A DNA stretch of 64,000 bases. Origin: Peromyscus leucopus. Lineage: Eukaryota; Chordata; Mammalia; Rodentia; Cricetidae. How positions within the stretch are numbered: the first letter of the stretch is position 1; each line of letters starts with the position of its first letter. The translations under genes were made by a program, and so were the position numbers. Shown one piece after another: positions 9,971 through 21,321 of the stretch. The notes beneath the pieces were generated by a model. The model worked only from the letters and a program-made list of their open reading frames with translations. It did no database searches and was not told the DNA's origin. Location: the NCBI RefSeq assembly GCF_004664715.2, contig NC_051084.1, forward strand, positions 58,957,334-59,021,333. Direction: 5' to 3'.

Positions 9971-11309
9971 ACTACCCCAATTTTCAGGAAATAAGCTGTG
10001 TGGGTGATCATTGTGTTTCCCCCCCTCTGTATCATCCCTTCCTACCCCAAGGTCTACATTCTGAAACATCTGCGTTTGGGTTTAAAGCATTCCTCGAGCA
10101 CCTCTCCAGATGGGCTGCATTCTCAGACAGAAATGAAGCTAGCAAATCCACCATGATCTTTCTGTCTCAGGATGGAGGAACAGTGTCTTAGTTGTGCGTG
10201 AATCCAGGGGGCTGCAGTCCTTATCTTCTCCTCTTCTCTCATTATGTCTCATGCAGCAGGTGGGAGACAGATGCCAATCTGACTTCACCTTGGAAAAGAA
10301 TTTGGCGATTTTTGAGAGCTTTTCAGTGTATTCTACTCATTAAAGCATAGATTGGAAGGATGATAGTTGTGTGAAAGGCGCCATGCTAGACCTAAATAGA
10401 AATTGTACAAGCCTTGTTCTTCCGTGTGGATTTGCCATGTCTTAGGAGATGCTCAGACATGTGTGGGATATGGGCCACCCATGTCTTCTGAAGATCAGTG
10501 GAATCCTCTGATACTGTTTCCATGGTAGGTGTCTTTGCAGGCTCCTAACTTGATTCTTCAGAGGAACATTTCTTTGATTCAGGTATTAATGCACAATATG
10601 TGTTTGTCAATTTGGGGGGGTGTGTGCATGTTTAATTTTGGGAAAAATTCTCAAAATACTCTTCTCCTCCTTTCTTACTTTTATTAGGTGTGTTATTACT
10701 TTACTTCACCTTCCCAGTGGGGTTCAGATCCAGTTGCTGAGATGTCAAAACTGGGCGGGGTAGGGGGAGCTCCGAAGAACAGCGAAGATGGGTGCCCTCA
10801 TCTACATGGTTGGTAGATGAGCATCAGGCAGGACTCAGCTGCTCATTCTAGACACAGTCCTTTGGTCTAGTGACCTTACCTCTGCAGGGGCACACACACA
10901 TAGAAGAGCTCTGAAGACCCAGGAGAGCGGGAGGGAGGCAAAAGCTTCTGTGAGCCATGCTCTCCACGGGCTCCATTGCCATAATCACCTTCCCAGAGCT
11001 GTTAGACAGACGGAATCTCATTCTCCTGCAGCTGTTATGCTTCTAAAAGAGGTAAGGGTTGGAGGGTTGTAGAAGTCTAAAACACCACATTTCTCTAAGT
11101 CTACCAAGTCTGCTGTTTTGTCACAAGTATAACTATTTCTAATAAAGGGCAATGGAGAAACGTCTGTGCATCCCGAATAAACAGCCTGCTGAATATGTGT
11201 GAAAAAAGATTTGAAGGTTGTAAGGTGGTGTTCATGTCTCCTTAGGAAAACCCATACCTACTGGGTTGTTGTTATGGTCTGCTGATAGGAGGCATTCACA
11301 CAGACAGGT
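9971..11309. other. Unique non-coding DNA
   Basis: No repeat or gene is recognised across about 1.3 kb. A G6-7 run occurs near 10613-10620. GC content is higher than in the flanking L1 material. Confidence 0.5.
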
Positions 11310-12395
11310 GAGATGAAGACAGTAGCCACTCTGCTCCTACAGTGGTGTCTGTTGGGAGCATAAAGGTCCTTGTGCCCATAGATCTCCAGAGAAATTGGGA
11401 ATGTTAAGCATGCAGGATTGTCCTCTTGAAGGAAAGGATGTATAACCTGTTTTTCCACCCAGAAGGTGGAGTCAGAATTTTCTTTGGACTGCCAACCAGC
11501 TCTCAAATAATGACACGGAGATGTATTATTAATTATGAATGCTTGGTCTTAGCTTAGGCTTCCTTGCTATCTCTTTTAACTTAATTTAACCTGTCTCTAT
11601 CCATCTATGCTTTGCCTCTGGGCTTTTTACCTTTCCTTAATTCTGTATGTCCTGCTTTCCTGCTTTCTTCATGTCTGGCTGACAGGGTCCTGGTGGCTCC
11701 CTGTTGTCTCTTTTCTTTCTTCCATGAGCCTAAATTCCCCCTCATACTTACTCTCCCTACCCAGAAGTTCTGCCTATACCTCTCCCTCACTATTAGCCAT
11801 TCATCTTTTTATTAGACCAATCAGGTGCTTTAGGTAGGCAAGGTAAAACAGCAACACATCTTTACATAGTTAAATAAATGCAATATATCTTTGCATAGTT
11901 AAATATTCCACAACAAGAAGGTTGGGGATTAGAGATGATTAATGGCCTGGTGATCTGTGTCACCTAAAGGGCCAGGCCATTCATCAAGCTCCACAACCAG
12001 GACTGTAGATACCTAATAATCTAAATGATCTTTACATTATCTGTATATTCAGGTACTCTCCCAAGCTCCTGGAACCAGGACCAGAGGTGGCTAATAGCCC
12101 GAATGACCTCTATGCTAGCTGTATGACAGAGACCATGTCATATCCTTCCTTAGACCCTTATTTACTACAGGTAGCCTATCTCTAGAACCCATCTTCTTGG
12201 AAGAAATGACATGTACTTTGAGTTGAATTTTGATGTGATTATACCTCTTTGTGCACCAGGATTGTATTAAACCAGAAAACTTTTCCCCCAAAGGTACTGT
12301 GTTTAAATATGCTGCCAATAAACCACCTGGCATCAAACTCTCTAGAAGTTTGATCCAGATCAATTAAGATTGAACAGAGTTTTCATTCTCACCTC
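11310..12395 (+). mobile_element. Old ERV LTR (first of a local pair), interrupted by a younger LTR
   Basis: The same text order occurs at 25480-26205: a 'gggatgttaa-catacagg'-like start, 'cctggtgatctctg'-like centre, 'ttcttggaagaaatgacatg', then 'ccaaaggtactgtgtttaaa' and an AATAAA-type poly(A) site (12324) near the end. The ordering makes this a plus-strand LTR. The 449-bp LTR at 11467-11915 splits it. Family not named; ERV1/RMER-like is a guess. Confidence 0.55.
11467..11915 (-). mobile_element. Solo ERVK-type LTR with exact 6-bp duplication
   Basis: Plus-strand ends are TGGAGTCAG and TTCCACAACA; the duplication AGAAGG is perfect (11461-11466 and 11916-11921). The minus strand reads TGTTGTGGAATATTT at its 5' end, as do the LTRs at 27392 and 58881, so three copies of one family lie in this window. 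The poly(A) signal and 'ctgattggtctaataaaaag' segment are on the minus strand (plus strand 11805-11825). Confidence 0.92.
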
Positions 12396-13811
12396 CTCAT
12401 GGATCCTTTCAATGGTAGCCATGGTGCCTGTCGGGACCCTGGTAGCATCAATGGTCATGCAGCCCCTGGATGGTGCAATGTGGCCTGGATGAGCCCCAGT
12501 GGTGGTGGCACCATCACGGTCAGTGGGACAGGAGACACAGGCCTTTCAAAGTTAGCAGGTATGTGGCCGGTTTTTTGGGTCCTTGGCTTTCTGGGTCCTC
12601 ACTTGGACGGCAGTACCAATTCCTATAGTGCGGTAGGTGCTGCTAGGGTAGGGCAGGTTGAGAGAGTGACAGTTCCTAAGTCCCCGGGGCCATCTTCACT
12701 CATTTTGCACTGCTAGCCCTTTCAACACATTTGAAGCCAATTTCTTGTGGAAATTCCATTTCAGTTTCTCACCAATGATTGAATTTGAAATAACCCAAAT
12801 GCTTTTTGTTTTCTTGGCTGGAAACTAACATCCAGGCAATAAAGCTACCACATAAGCTGGTTATTTATAAAGAGGTGGAATGTACTAACAGAAAAACAAG
12901 ACTTTCTTCCTAAGTTTGGCAAATAGGGTTGTTATTTGAATTCTTGTCAAAAATCCCATCCAAAAGTAGTCCTTTCCCCCAATCTCTCCCAGGTTCAGGC
13001 AAACTTAATCCACGGAGGCAGACTTTTGACTTTCTTCTTTCTCCTTCCTTTCTCCCATTTGGTACCTGTCTTGCACACACACAAACAACTGATGTTATTT
13101 AGTGTAAAACTGACAGCTTGTTACCCAATAAAGGAATGAAACAGAGGAAGTGTTTTATCATTTGCATGTGTAATGGAACTTCGATAGGAGTTGGGTTTAG
13201 TTCATGATAATATCCACTGGACATTGGCATTAATTTGTAATCTTTGACTTGTAATTAAAATATTTTTCCCTGTGAGGCATCTTGGACATCATGGGCTTTG
13301 TTGTCTTGTGAATACTTCAGGGATGCTGTGATGCTATGTTAGCAGAGGCAGCTTTGACACTAACCTGGATGAGCAAACAGCAATTAAACTGTTTTAAGAT
13401 GCCTCCTGATGCTCCAGGGGAAACTCATGATGTCTTTTTTGTAATAATTATTCATTGCAAACGAATATTTGTTGGCCATCCTTTATAACAAGTACTGAGC
13501 TAGGCATTATGGAGACAGCCATGATTGAAAAGAACAAGAAAGTCACAACGTATTAGTCAAGAGCTCTATGATGCAGGCATTTGGAACAGCAAGCTGCTCA
13601 GTCCTCTGTTTCTTCATCCTGATCATTGGGAAATCACGGCGTACATTGCTGTATGATGCACCCATTTCTCCATACTCACATCTCCCAAGCTGTTCAGGTA
13701 GTGTTGGGTGTCCCTACAGCCCCAATATTGCCTCGTTACAGGGCTACCAAGCAGGCCACAGATACCACACACTTCATTCCTTCCTCTCCACTGGAGTGGG
13801 AGACCCTAGAT
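12396..13811. other. Unique non-coding DNA with a possible old mammalian repeat
   Basis: The 105-codon open frame at 12399-12716 is glycine/serine-rich and unconvincing. Around 13490-13530 the phrase 'gtactgagctaggcattatg' resembles the body of an old L2/MIR-age repeat. AT-rich 13140-13280 carries clustered TAAT cores. No gene is assigned. Confidence 0.4.
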
Positions 13812-13996
13812 AAGAGGCTTTCAACCTCCCTAATGCTACGACCCTTTAATATAGCTCCTCATGTTGTGGTATCCCCAACCATAAAATTATTTCATCGCTA
13901 CTGCATAACTGTAGTTTTGCTACCGTTAAGAATCATAATATAAATATATAATATAAACTCCCAAAGGGGTCATGACTCACAGGCTGAGAATCACTG
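13812..13996. mobile_element. URR1-type hAT-Charlie element, second copy
   Basis: It has the same internal phrase 'caaccataaaattatttc' and ends in GGCTGAGAATCACTGC, a decayed hAT terminal inverted repeat. A small AT-rich expansion (about 13928-13955) interrupts the middle. Confidence 0.8.
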
Positions 13997-15754
13997 CAGA
14001 TGCTTCTTTGTCTATTTCCTCAGCTTTCAGATGCATCTTTAAATGTTTTCAATGACTTGAAATTATATACCATCTTGCTTAATGAACATTGTCATACAGA
14101 CAGTCCTCATGTGCTGTGCTGACTCTTAGGAATTCAGGGTCACTTCTATCTGTGATGCTAACATTTCTTATAAAGTTCAAAAAGAATATTCCTTTCATTA
14201 ATAAAGACATTCTGTATAAAACCAGTTTGTCAAGATAATGGGATAGTGCTTAATAAACCAGGGGGTTTTTAGTTTTTAAAAATCATCCTTGGCATACTCT
14301 TAATTTTAAAAAGACTACATTAGCTATTATATCTGGTATAAACTCAACTACCAGTCTTGTTTTGATCCAGCACATCCTTAAATGCAATAAGGGATTGCTG
14401 GATGGGATCAGGGCCGTGTCAGGAGCCACGGCAAAGTGGTTGCTGTACGCATCCAAAGCTTCCCCAAATCATCTTTAAAATGAAGAGTGAAATAAAGACA
14501 GACTATTGTTGGGAATACTTACATAACATTCCTCCTTTCCTAAATTAAAATAAAGGCACCATCTATAATTTAGGCCACATTTAATGTGTTTTTAAAAGAT
14601 GTTTGATTTAAGTTGCTGAAATGACCATTTCTCTGTTATCTGGATTTGGGCTTTTCGAGTGCTGCAGCTGAAGTTCCCCTGAAAGGCAGGTCTGAGTAAA
14701 AAGCTTTAGATCAGGTTGATTATGTGGCAAAGTAGCTGGGCTGTGACTGGGAAAGAGAGGACTGCTATCTAGGTGAGGAGGAATTAGTGTGGGCACTCCT
14801 GTGGTCATGGATGGGTGCCACATAGCCATTTGGTCACCTGGAAGACACTTATTGGAGCATCCCATCCTAAGGAGGAGCGAGGCAATTACTTGCTCTCCCT
14901 GTCTCCACAGGATGAGCATTGCCTCAGGGGTATAACAGGCTCCGCTGTTCTCCCTTGAGTGTGTCAGGCATGCAGAGACAAGTGAGCACCCACATCCCAT
15001 AATGAGCTTGAGAAGGAGGTGAGTCAAGCCTCTCTGGGGCTGGACCCTGGCTATAGCTGGACTCAGAGCTGGGGCTGAGGAGGATGGGGGACCTTTGTGT
15101 GAGTGTCCAACACAGGTGAATTGTATTTAGTTGAAAAAGATTTTAGATTAAATAGAACAAAATTATTCATAATGAAAATGATCTTATTTGAAGATTCTAT
15201 GTTCCTTTGGGCTGCTAATGTCTGGATTTCTATACTTGGTATAAAGACAACTTATCAGAGTAAGAGATCATTGACTAACTTAATTAAAGATAATAAATCT
15301 GATGTTTCAACACTAGGTGGGGTGATTAATTCTGGATTCCCGAATCTAGCCTCATTTGGAATATACCCCTGGGTCTCTTTATTCTTACATTTATAAATTA
15401 TGAACTCAATGAATCCAATAGTTTGCTGAAAATGTCCATATAATATGTCCATGCTTATTTGCTTTAAACAGATAGCCTTCCCCATAGACCCGGAATGGAG
15501 ACAAAAAAGCCTTTTGTTAATGCATCTTCAGGTTTGTGATTCTGCAGCTTAGTGATTGCAGAGTCATTAAAACTTTACAAGTAAGCCTTTCACAAATTTA
15601 AACCAATCAGTAGCAAAATGAAAAGGCAAGGGAAGTGAAATGAAAGAGACAATTAAGTGTCTTTCAAGACAAACAGATCCATACAGGGGCAAGGATGAAC
15701 AAGGAAGCCCTTGCATTGGGGGATCAGGAAAGAGTCCGTGCTACTTTTTACCTT
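13997..15754. other. Unique non-coding DNA
   Basis: No repeat is recognised. Open frames at 14608-15027 (minus, 139 codons) and 15103-15396 (plus, 97 codons) show no domain, signal or coding character that I can support, and lie in ordinary non-repetitive DNA. Confidence 0.45.
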
Positions 15755-16118
15755 TATTCCACTCAACGTGGTGATGTCTAATGTTTTCAACTCGACAGGA
15801 CCTACCATCATGTAGGAGACAGACCCCTGGGCATGGCTGTGAAGGGTTCACTGAGGTGGGAAGACTTGCCTTCACTCTGAGTTTTACTTTCCAGGAGTTG
15901 AGGTCTTGGTCAGAATAAAAAGGAGAAAGCAACTGGGTACTAACATTCATCTCTCTGCCTCCCCACAGCAGAGGCCATGTGACCAACTGCCTCCGCAGGC
16001 TCCCCCCTCGTCACTCCCTGCCACGTGGACCGAGCCCTGGATCTGTGAGCAGAAACAAACCCTTCCCTGGCTTGTTTGGTCAGATACCTGATTACAGCGA
16101 AGAGTAACCAATACAAAA
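15755..16118 (+). mobile_element. Old LTR of ERVL/MaLR type
   Basis: The segment 'gtcagaataaaaaggagaaa' then 'cattcatctctctgcctccc' and a terminal 'gattacagcgaagagtaacc-aataca' match a common rodent LTR end, in which a poly(A)-site region is followed by a terminus of the form TAACTAATACA. Plus orientation. Exact family unsure. Confidence 0.6.
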
Positions 16119-16302
16119 GTGTTCGGCATCTTTCTATTGTTTTCAAGATCAAGCCCCACACAAGCCGTTTAATGCCCTCCCAAGAAAATTTCATGTTAGT
16201 TTCCTAACCCGGTTTCCCAGACCATGCTTGAAGGAGGATTTGCTCCAACCTATTTGGTCTGGATGCTTTAAAAACGTTGATTCAATCATTTGCATCAAAT
16301 GT

Positions 16303-16465
16303 CTGAGAGGGAAGCACCATTGTTAGCCATAGTTTGCAGATGAGAGAACTGAGGGTCACAAGGTCACGTACCTGCTTGCCCCAGTCATCAACTAATACGT
16401 GATAGAGCCAAGATTCAAGCCCGAACTTGGCTCCTGATCTTGGGCTCTTCCCAGTCATTCTCCTG
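16303..16465 (+). mobile_element. MIR SINE (ancient mammalian)
   Basis: 'ttgcagatgagagaactgag' followed by 'ggtcacaaggtcacg', 'agccaagattcaagcccgaa' is the MIR core and 3' section in sense. Such pieces predate the rodent radiation, so the surrounding DNA is old and unrearranged here. Confidence 0.8.
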
Positions 16466-16586
16466 TCAGCTTGATTGCCCTCTGACTGTGTCCTGACCTT
16501 GCTCTATTCCTGGGTGGTTTTTCCTCCATATGTAGAGTAGGCAGCTCCCTCTTTTCAACTTCCTTAAATCACACTGGTTCTTTAAG

Positions 16587-16922
16587 TATGGGAGCCCACA
16601 GGGGTTTCCTAGTGAGATCTGAGCTTGCTTTACCCAGCAGGGCTGCATAAGGGGATGAATTGACCACATGCATGGTTACCAGGTGTTTGGAAGGGTCTGC
16701 ATTTGGCTGTGCTAGGGGGAGGTCTTTTGCTCCACCCCTTGGCATTTCTATAAATAGCCCTTTAGCTGAGACAGAAGGGGCTGGTGGGTTTTCACCCAGG
16801 CCCTCCCGAAGCTATCCTGTGTTTCTATCTGACTCTCTCCTCCCTATTTCTATCTAAACATTTCTCACTTCTCCCTGCTTAAGAGTACCCTGGGGGGAAA
16901 AGTGGCAACAGACCCCCCCACA
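16587..16922 (+). mobile_element. Solo ERVK/IAP-like LTR with TATA box and 6-bp duplication
   Basis: A 336-bp LTR is bounded by perfect TTTAAG duplications (16581-16586 and 16923-16928). The 5' dinucleotide is TA, so the canonical TG is mutated; the 3' end is CA. A TATA box (TATAAATA, 16749-16756) sits mid-element, with 'ctttagctgagacagaaggg' in the presumptive transcribed part. Its first 130 bp resemble the start of the LTR at 56421. Confidence 0.9.
16749..16756 (+). promoter_or_regulatory. TATA box of the LTR promoter
   Basis: TATAAATA inside the LTR at 16587-16922, in the position expected for a retroviral U3 promoter. Whether it is active cannot be told from sequence. Confidence 0.6.
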
Positions 16923-16928
16923 TTTAAG

Positions 16929-18109
16929 GCTGAGAAAAAGATTGACTCTCTTCCCTAAAGCTTTCCACGAGTCTATCAATCACAGGGAATCTCATGTTTG
17001 GGGCTATAGGTGCATTAGTCAGGAGAATCCTCTTGAAGACTGTCACCTACCACCTCCATGAAAATGATCTGTGTATACTTCTTCCTAATCTCGACACTTC
17101 CTTACTGAGAATGGGGCCGGATTCTGTTTGTGTGTTAGAAATATATAGCTTCTATTTTGTGGCAAAGCTGGAAATCAAGAGAATGGTGTTTTGGTGAAGG
17201 ATCCCAGAGGATAGAAACTGACTTCCTTTGTCACCTCTTTGGGTCGCTCCTGTCACCTGAGACCACCTGTGTTTTGTGTATAGGTGGAGCTCAGGACTCA
17301 TTGATTCGAATTAAAGTCAAGGACTGGGATGATTTGTGCTGTCACAGCTTCATTTCTATTATTTATTAAAATGAAAATTTAATGTACAGTCCATATTCCA
17401 AATAAATGCAGGTTGGCAATTTTAATAGCAGATATGACAGGTAATTTAAAAAGGGCTAAGAATTACAGTGTGGTGCTGGAACTTTTTTCTCTCGTCTCCT
17501 TTTGCATGTGGAAGATTGTATTTTCTTAGCAGGTTTCCAGGGGACACTGTCACAGTATTAATTATAAGTTTGTGGATATAACTACAACTGAAAAGTTTGC
17601 ACTGTCATACACAAACTCCTAACAGTCGTTCAGAAGCTATGATGGAAGACAGCTGGCATAATAGGGCTGTTCGTGTCCGCTTCATCTGGGTACTCTTGGA
17701 ACAAAAGCAAGCCACAGATAGAGTCTATCCAAAGCCTGGCATGTTGGTGGAGCAGGTGGCCTCTCTATGCCCTTGACATCAGGCACTTTATCGTAAGTGA
17801 CTACAGCTTTCCTGAGAAGGTGACAGTAGATATGAGAGGATGCTTTGCTTACACTGACTTTCAGGGAATTCCCTTCTGTATTGTGATCAGAATCTTAGCC
17901 TCTCCCTGTTTTATAAAATGGAAATGTTCTCTAAGTCCCAAGACTGACAATGATATTAGCAGCTATTGGTTCCTCCCTGTGTGGTAGAGACTACGATACA
18001 GTCCAGTGTTCTGTCCCATTCCTGGTGCTGGAACTGGAATTGAACCCAGGGCTGTGTGTGTGCTGGGCTGGCACTCTACCTCTAGGCAAGCTTAGCTTGC
18101 TCGGGAATG
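16929..18109. other. Unique non-coding DNA, possible ID/tRNA-derived fragment at its end
   Basis: About 1.1 kb without recognisable repeats; 17350-17620 is AT-rich with several TAAT cores. At roughly 18035-18095 'gaattgaacccagggctg' and 'ggcactctacctctagg' read as the reverse of an ID/tRNA-derived SINE head, weakly. Confidence 0.4.
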
Positions 18110-18163
18110 CTGCTTAGTTTTTTTCAGCTTGACATGAATCTGGACATACCGGGAAAGAGGGAT

Positions 18164-18767
18164 TGCTGTGGAACAATCTTTGTGCACTGTAAACATGTGT
18201 TGCTTTTATTGTTAATAAAAAGATGATTGGCTGATGGCTAGGCAGAATTTTGGGGGCAGAGAGAATGCTGGGAAGAAGGAAGGTGGAGTCAGAGGAGTCT
18301 CCAGGGAAACAGAAAGAAAGCAGGATATGTAGGAGAGGAAAAGCCATGAGGCAGAACATAGATTAATAGAAATGGGTTCATTTAAGTTGTAAGAGCTAGC
18401 TAGTAATAAAACTGAGCTATTGGCCGAGCATTTATAATTAATAATAAGTCTCTGAGTGGTTATTTGGGAAGTGACTGGCAGAACAAAGCTGACTGTGGTC
18501 ACGACTAAAAATTCTGCCTACTAGCCAGCGGTGGTGGTGGTGGCGGCGGCAGCGTGTGCCTTTGATCCCAGCACTTGAGAGGCAGAGGCAGGTGGATCTC
18601 TGTGAGTTTGAGGCCAGCCTAGGTTGCAGATTGAGTTCCAGGAAAGGCTCCAAAGCTATACAGAGAAATCCTGTTTCAAAAAACAAAAACAAAAACAAAA
18701 CAAACAAACAAACAAACAAACAAAACAAAAAAGATACGAGGAAAAAAAAAGAAAAACTCTGCCTACA
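18164..18767 (+). mobile_element. Solo ERVK-type LTR, 6-bp duplication, containing a B1
   Basis: It begins TGCTGTGGAACAATC and ends GCCTACA, with perfect AGGGAT duplications (18158-18163 and 18768-18773). A 'ttgttaataaaaagatgatt' promoter/poly(A) region follows the start. A B1 sits 13 bp before its 3' end, so the LTR proper is about 360 bp. Confidence 0.92.
18522..18753 (+). mobile_element. B1 SINE with (CAAA)n tail and 13-bp target duplication
   Basis: Starts TAGCCAGCGGTGG with an expanded GGT/GGC run, carries the B1 phrases 'gatcccagcacttgagaggc' and 'gtttgaggccagcctagg', and ends in a (CAAA)n tract (18678-18730). It is flanked by AAATTCTGCCTAC (18509-18521) and AAACTCTGCCTAC (18754-18766), 12 of 13 bases identical. 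Confidence 0.95.
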
Positions 18768-19135
18768 AGGGATCTCAATTGAGAACTTGCTCCCCTCAGG
18801 TAGGCCTATGGGCATATCAGTGGGGGCATTTTCTTCATTGCTAAATTAAAGTATGAGGGTGGTGGGGGGTACTATCCCACAGTGAGTGGTGCCATTTCTG
18901 AGCAGGTAGATGTAGGCTGTACAAGAATGGCAACTAATCAAGCTAGGAAGAATGATCCTGTAAGGAGTGTTGCTCCATGGTTTCTGCTTTAAGCTCCTGC
19001 CTTGAGTCCCTGCCTTGGCTTCCCTCCATGATGAACTGTAACCTGTAAGTTAAGATAAACACCACCTTCCATGTCACCCTTGGTCATGGTGTTTATCATA
19101 GCAACAGAAAGCAGAAGAGGATACTAGGCTAACCT

Positions 19136-20031
19136 CAGACCCAATGTATCATGTGTGTGTAGGAGCTACCGTCAAAAACAACCTTGCCAGGAAAATTACC
19201 CTACCAGTGGTGGAGTCTACAGCATACAAATAGGTGGTCAACACCTGTTTCCTCCACTGCTGCTGGGTTATGTCTGTTTCCTCACGTTTGCAGTGGTTCC
19301 TTTACAGGGTCGTCACTGCTTAGATAAAATGAACCTCGGACTCTGCCCTTCCTGGTCCTTCCCAAGCAGCTGCCGTAGGTGAGGATAACTTCCAGTTGTG
19401 TGTGAGGGACTGCGTGGCATTCCTAATAGCAACTGTGAGAGTCAAAAGCCATGAAGGGGACAAGAGAAGGCCCCTAGCAACTTTCCGTCCATTTGATGAC
19501 TTGCAAGATATTAACTTGTTCTGAAAGTTATTGTTTATTTATTTTTACATTTCCTGAGTGTGATATTTGCGGGGGGGGGGGGGGGAGGCTGCTGGGGGTA
19601 TGGTCAAGATGGCTAAACTTTGAGTACGAATGTCACTCAAGGTCCTGGATGAGTGACTTAGTGGTTGAGAGCACATACAGCTCTTGCAGGGACTCAGGGT
19701 AGCTCGGGGTCTCCCGTCACTCCAGCTCCAGGGTAGCTGCTTTTATCTATGCTCCATTTTAACCTCTTTAACATTCCTGTGCATAATACCCTCCCCATAC
19801 AAATGCATAATTAAACAGTTTTTAAGAGAAAAAGAATATCACTTAGCTATCCTGGCGGGGGACGGGGAAGACTTTCCCACCGATCAGGTGGGCGTATGGG
19901 GTGGAACTTAACGCTTTTATTTTAATATACTTAGCATTACAACTTTAATGCAGACTAATTTTGCACAAAGCAATGTCTTAGTGGTAAAAGATACACCTCC
20001 TGAAAACTAAAGAACTGATGTTTTAATCGCA
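19136..20031. other. Unique non-coding DNA with a G15 homopolymer
   Basis: No gene or repeat family is recognised. A run of 15 G lies at 19571-19585, followed closely by another G5 cluster. Confidence 0.5.
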
Positions 20032-20165
20032 TGCTTCCCAAACTCTAATATGCACATGAGTCACCTGGGATCCTATTAAAATGCAGATCAGGTCCAGCCT
20101 GAAGCCTCATTTCTAACAAGCTCTCAGGTGAGCCTGATGCGGCTGGCCTCTGCATCTACACCCTG
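20032..20165 (+). mobile_element. MER5-like hAT-Charlie fragment
   Basis: 'cacatgagtcacctgggatc', 'ttaaaatgcagatcagg' and 'tttctaacaagctctcaggt' followed by 'gcctgatgcggctgg' are the body of MER5, an ancient mammalian non-autonomous DNA transposon. Terminal repeats are missing or decayed. Confidence 0.85.
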
Positions 20166-20599
20166 AGTGGGAAAAAGGCCCCTTCAAGCCAGCTTAATTA
20201 AAGGGAGAAAAGCTCAAGCACCTTCATCACGGTGACAGCGCCTGTATTTTCCTTTTCCCCGAGCCCACAGAGAGTGTAGGTGTGTAGCTATCCTAATCTC
20301 CCTGGGCTTGGCTTTAGAATTCAGCGATGAAAACCTTTGCCACTCAAATGATGACCTGCAGAACAGCAGCCACTGCTCACCCCTCCCTGCCGACATCACC
20401 TGGCAGTTAGTTTGCTAGAAATTTGAAATCTCAGGCTCCTCCCTAAGCCTACTGGCCCATCTTCTGGGAGCTGTGCACACACAGACGTTTGAATGCTGAT
20501 GAAATCTAGGTACTGAATAGATATGAGCCATTGCCCTTTGGATCCTTAAAATCACATGACCCATTCATGATCTTCCTATTTTACCTTTTTAAACTTTTG
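20166..20599. other. Unique non-coding DNA
   Basis: No gene or repeat recognised. Confidence 0.45.
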
Positions 20600-20806
20600 T
20601 TTTTAGTCAGATGTCTCGTGCAGGGATGTGCACATGTGTGCAGGTGCAGGGCGAGGCCAGGGGCTTCAGACAGGCAGTTGTGAGGACCTAATGTGTGACA
20701 GGTAGGACCTGTGTGGAGACAGGCAGTTGTGAGGACTTGATGTGCGTGCTTGGAACTGAACCTGTGTCCTCTGGAAACGCAGCGTGTGTTCTTGAGCTAT
20801 CTCCTC
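20600..20806 (-). mobile_element. B3-like SINE, divergent, with an internal duplication
   Basis: The end reads 'tcctctggaaacgcagcg' and 'cttgagctatctcctc', a decayed reverse SINE head. Inside, GACAGGCAGTTGTGAGGA occurs twice (about 20669 and 20718), a local tandem duplication of the body. Confidence 0.6.
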
Positions 20807-21224
20807 CTATTTTACAGGTGAGAATGCAGTTATAGTTTGTCACGTCAGGGTGAGTGTTCTCTCCTCAGTCTGTTGGTAGCAATGCTGTGGTATTGATATC
20901 AGGCATCTTTCCCCCAAAGAGAAGTGAAGTTCCCTAATTGAGAAGGCCATTGTGCCTGCCAGGGACCCAGGTCCTGGCCTTTGAAAGCTTATCCCAAGCG
21001 CCCTGAGATGTTCCCAGCAGGGGACCCTTGCTAAGCCCAGTCTCCCTTTCCCCACTCAGAGCTAGGTCTGTTTCTCATTCCCCACTCAGTAGCTGGAACT
21101 GAAAGCTAAATATGTTGTATGTTGACCTCCAGCCCACCATGCTTGCCTTCACTAGAGTTTTCTGGATGCAATCCTTCTGCTCAAATGAAATGCTTTCTCT
21201 GTGAAAAAATTCAAAGAGCAGAAA
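20807..21224. other. Unique non-coding DNA
   Basis: No gene or repeat recognised. Confidence 0.45.
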
Positions 21225-21256
21225 GGGAGGGAGGGAGGGAGGGAGGGAGGGAAGGA

Positions 21257-21318
<62 letters not shown>
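21225..21318. repeat. (GGGA)n followed by (GA)n microsatellite
   Basis: A compound purine tract: GGGA repeats to about 21258, then pure GA from 21261 to 21318. The polypurine strand could adopt triplex (H-DNA) structure, by general knowledge of such tracts. Confidence 0.97.

Positions 21319-21321
<3 letters not shown>

Larger units (their letters stand above)
18110..19135 (+). mobile_element. Old LTR-like rodent repeat (ERVL/MaLR type) hosting a younger LTR
   Basis: Left part 'cagcttgacatgaatctgg' and right part from 18774 ('ctcaattgagaacttgctcc', then 'tgctccatggtttctgcttt', then 'ggtcatggtgtttatcatag') together match the layout at 26210-26570 and 34575-34955. The 3' end has the form '...agcaacagaaagcagaag'. 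The 604-bp insertion 18164-18767 splits it. Confidence 0.65.

Noticed and set aside
12399..12716. 105-codon Gly/Ser-rich open frame
   Set aside because: No domain, no conserved context and no upstream promoter or splice evidence.
14608..15027. 139-codon minus-strand frame
   Set aside because: Composition does not suggest a protein and I find no motif or homologue in mem­ory.
21225..21318. Arg/Glu-rich protein from GA tract
   Set aside because: Translation of a purine microsatellite.
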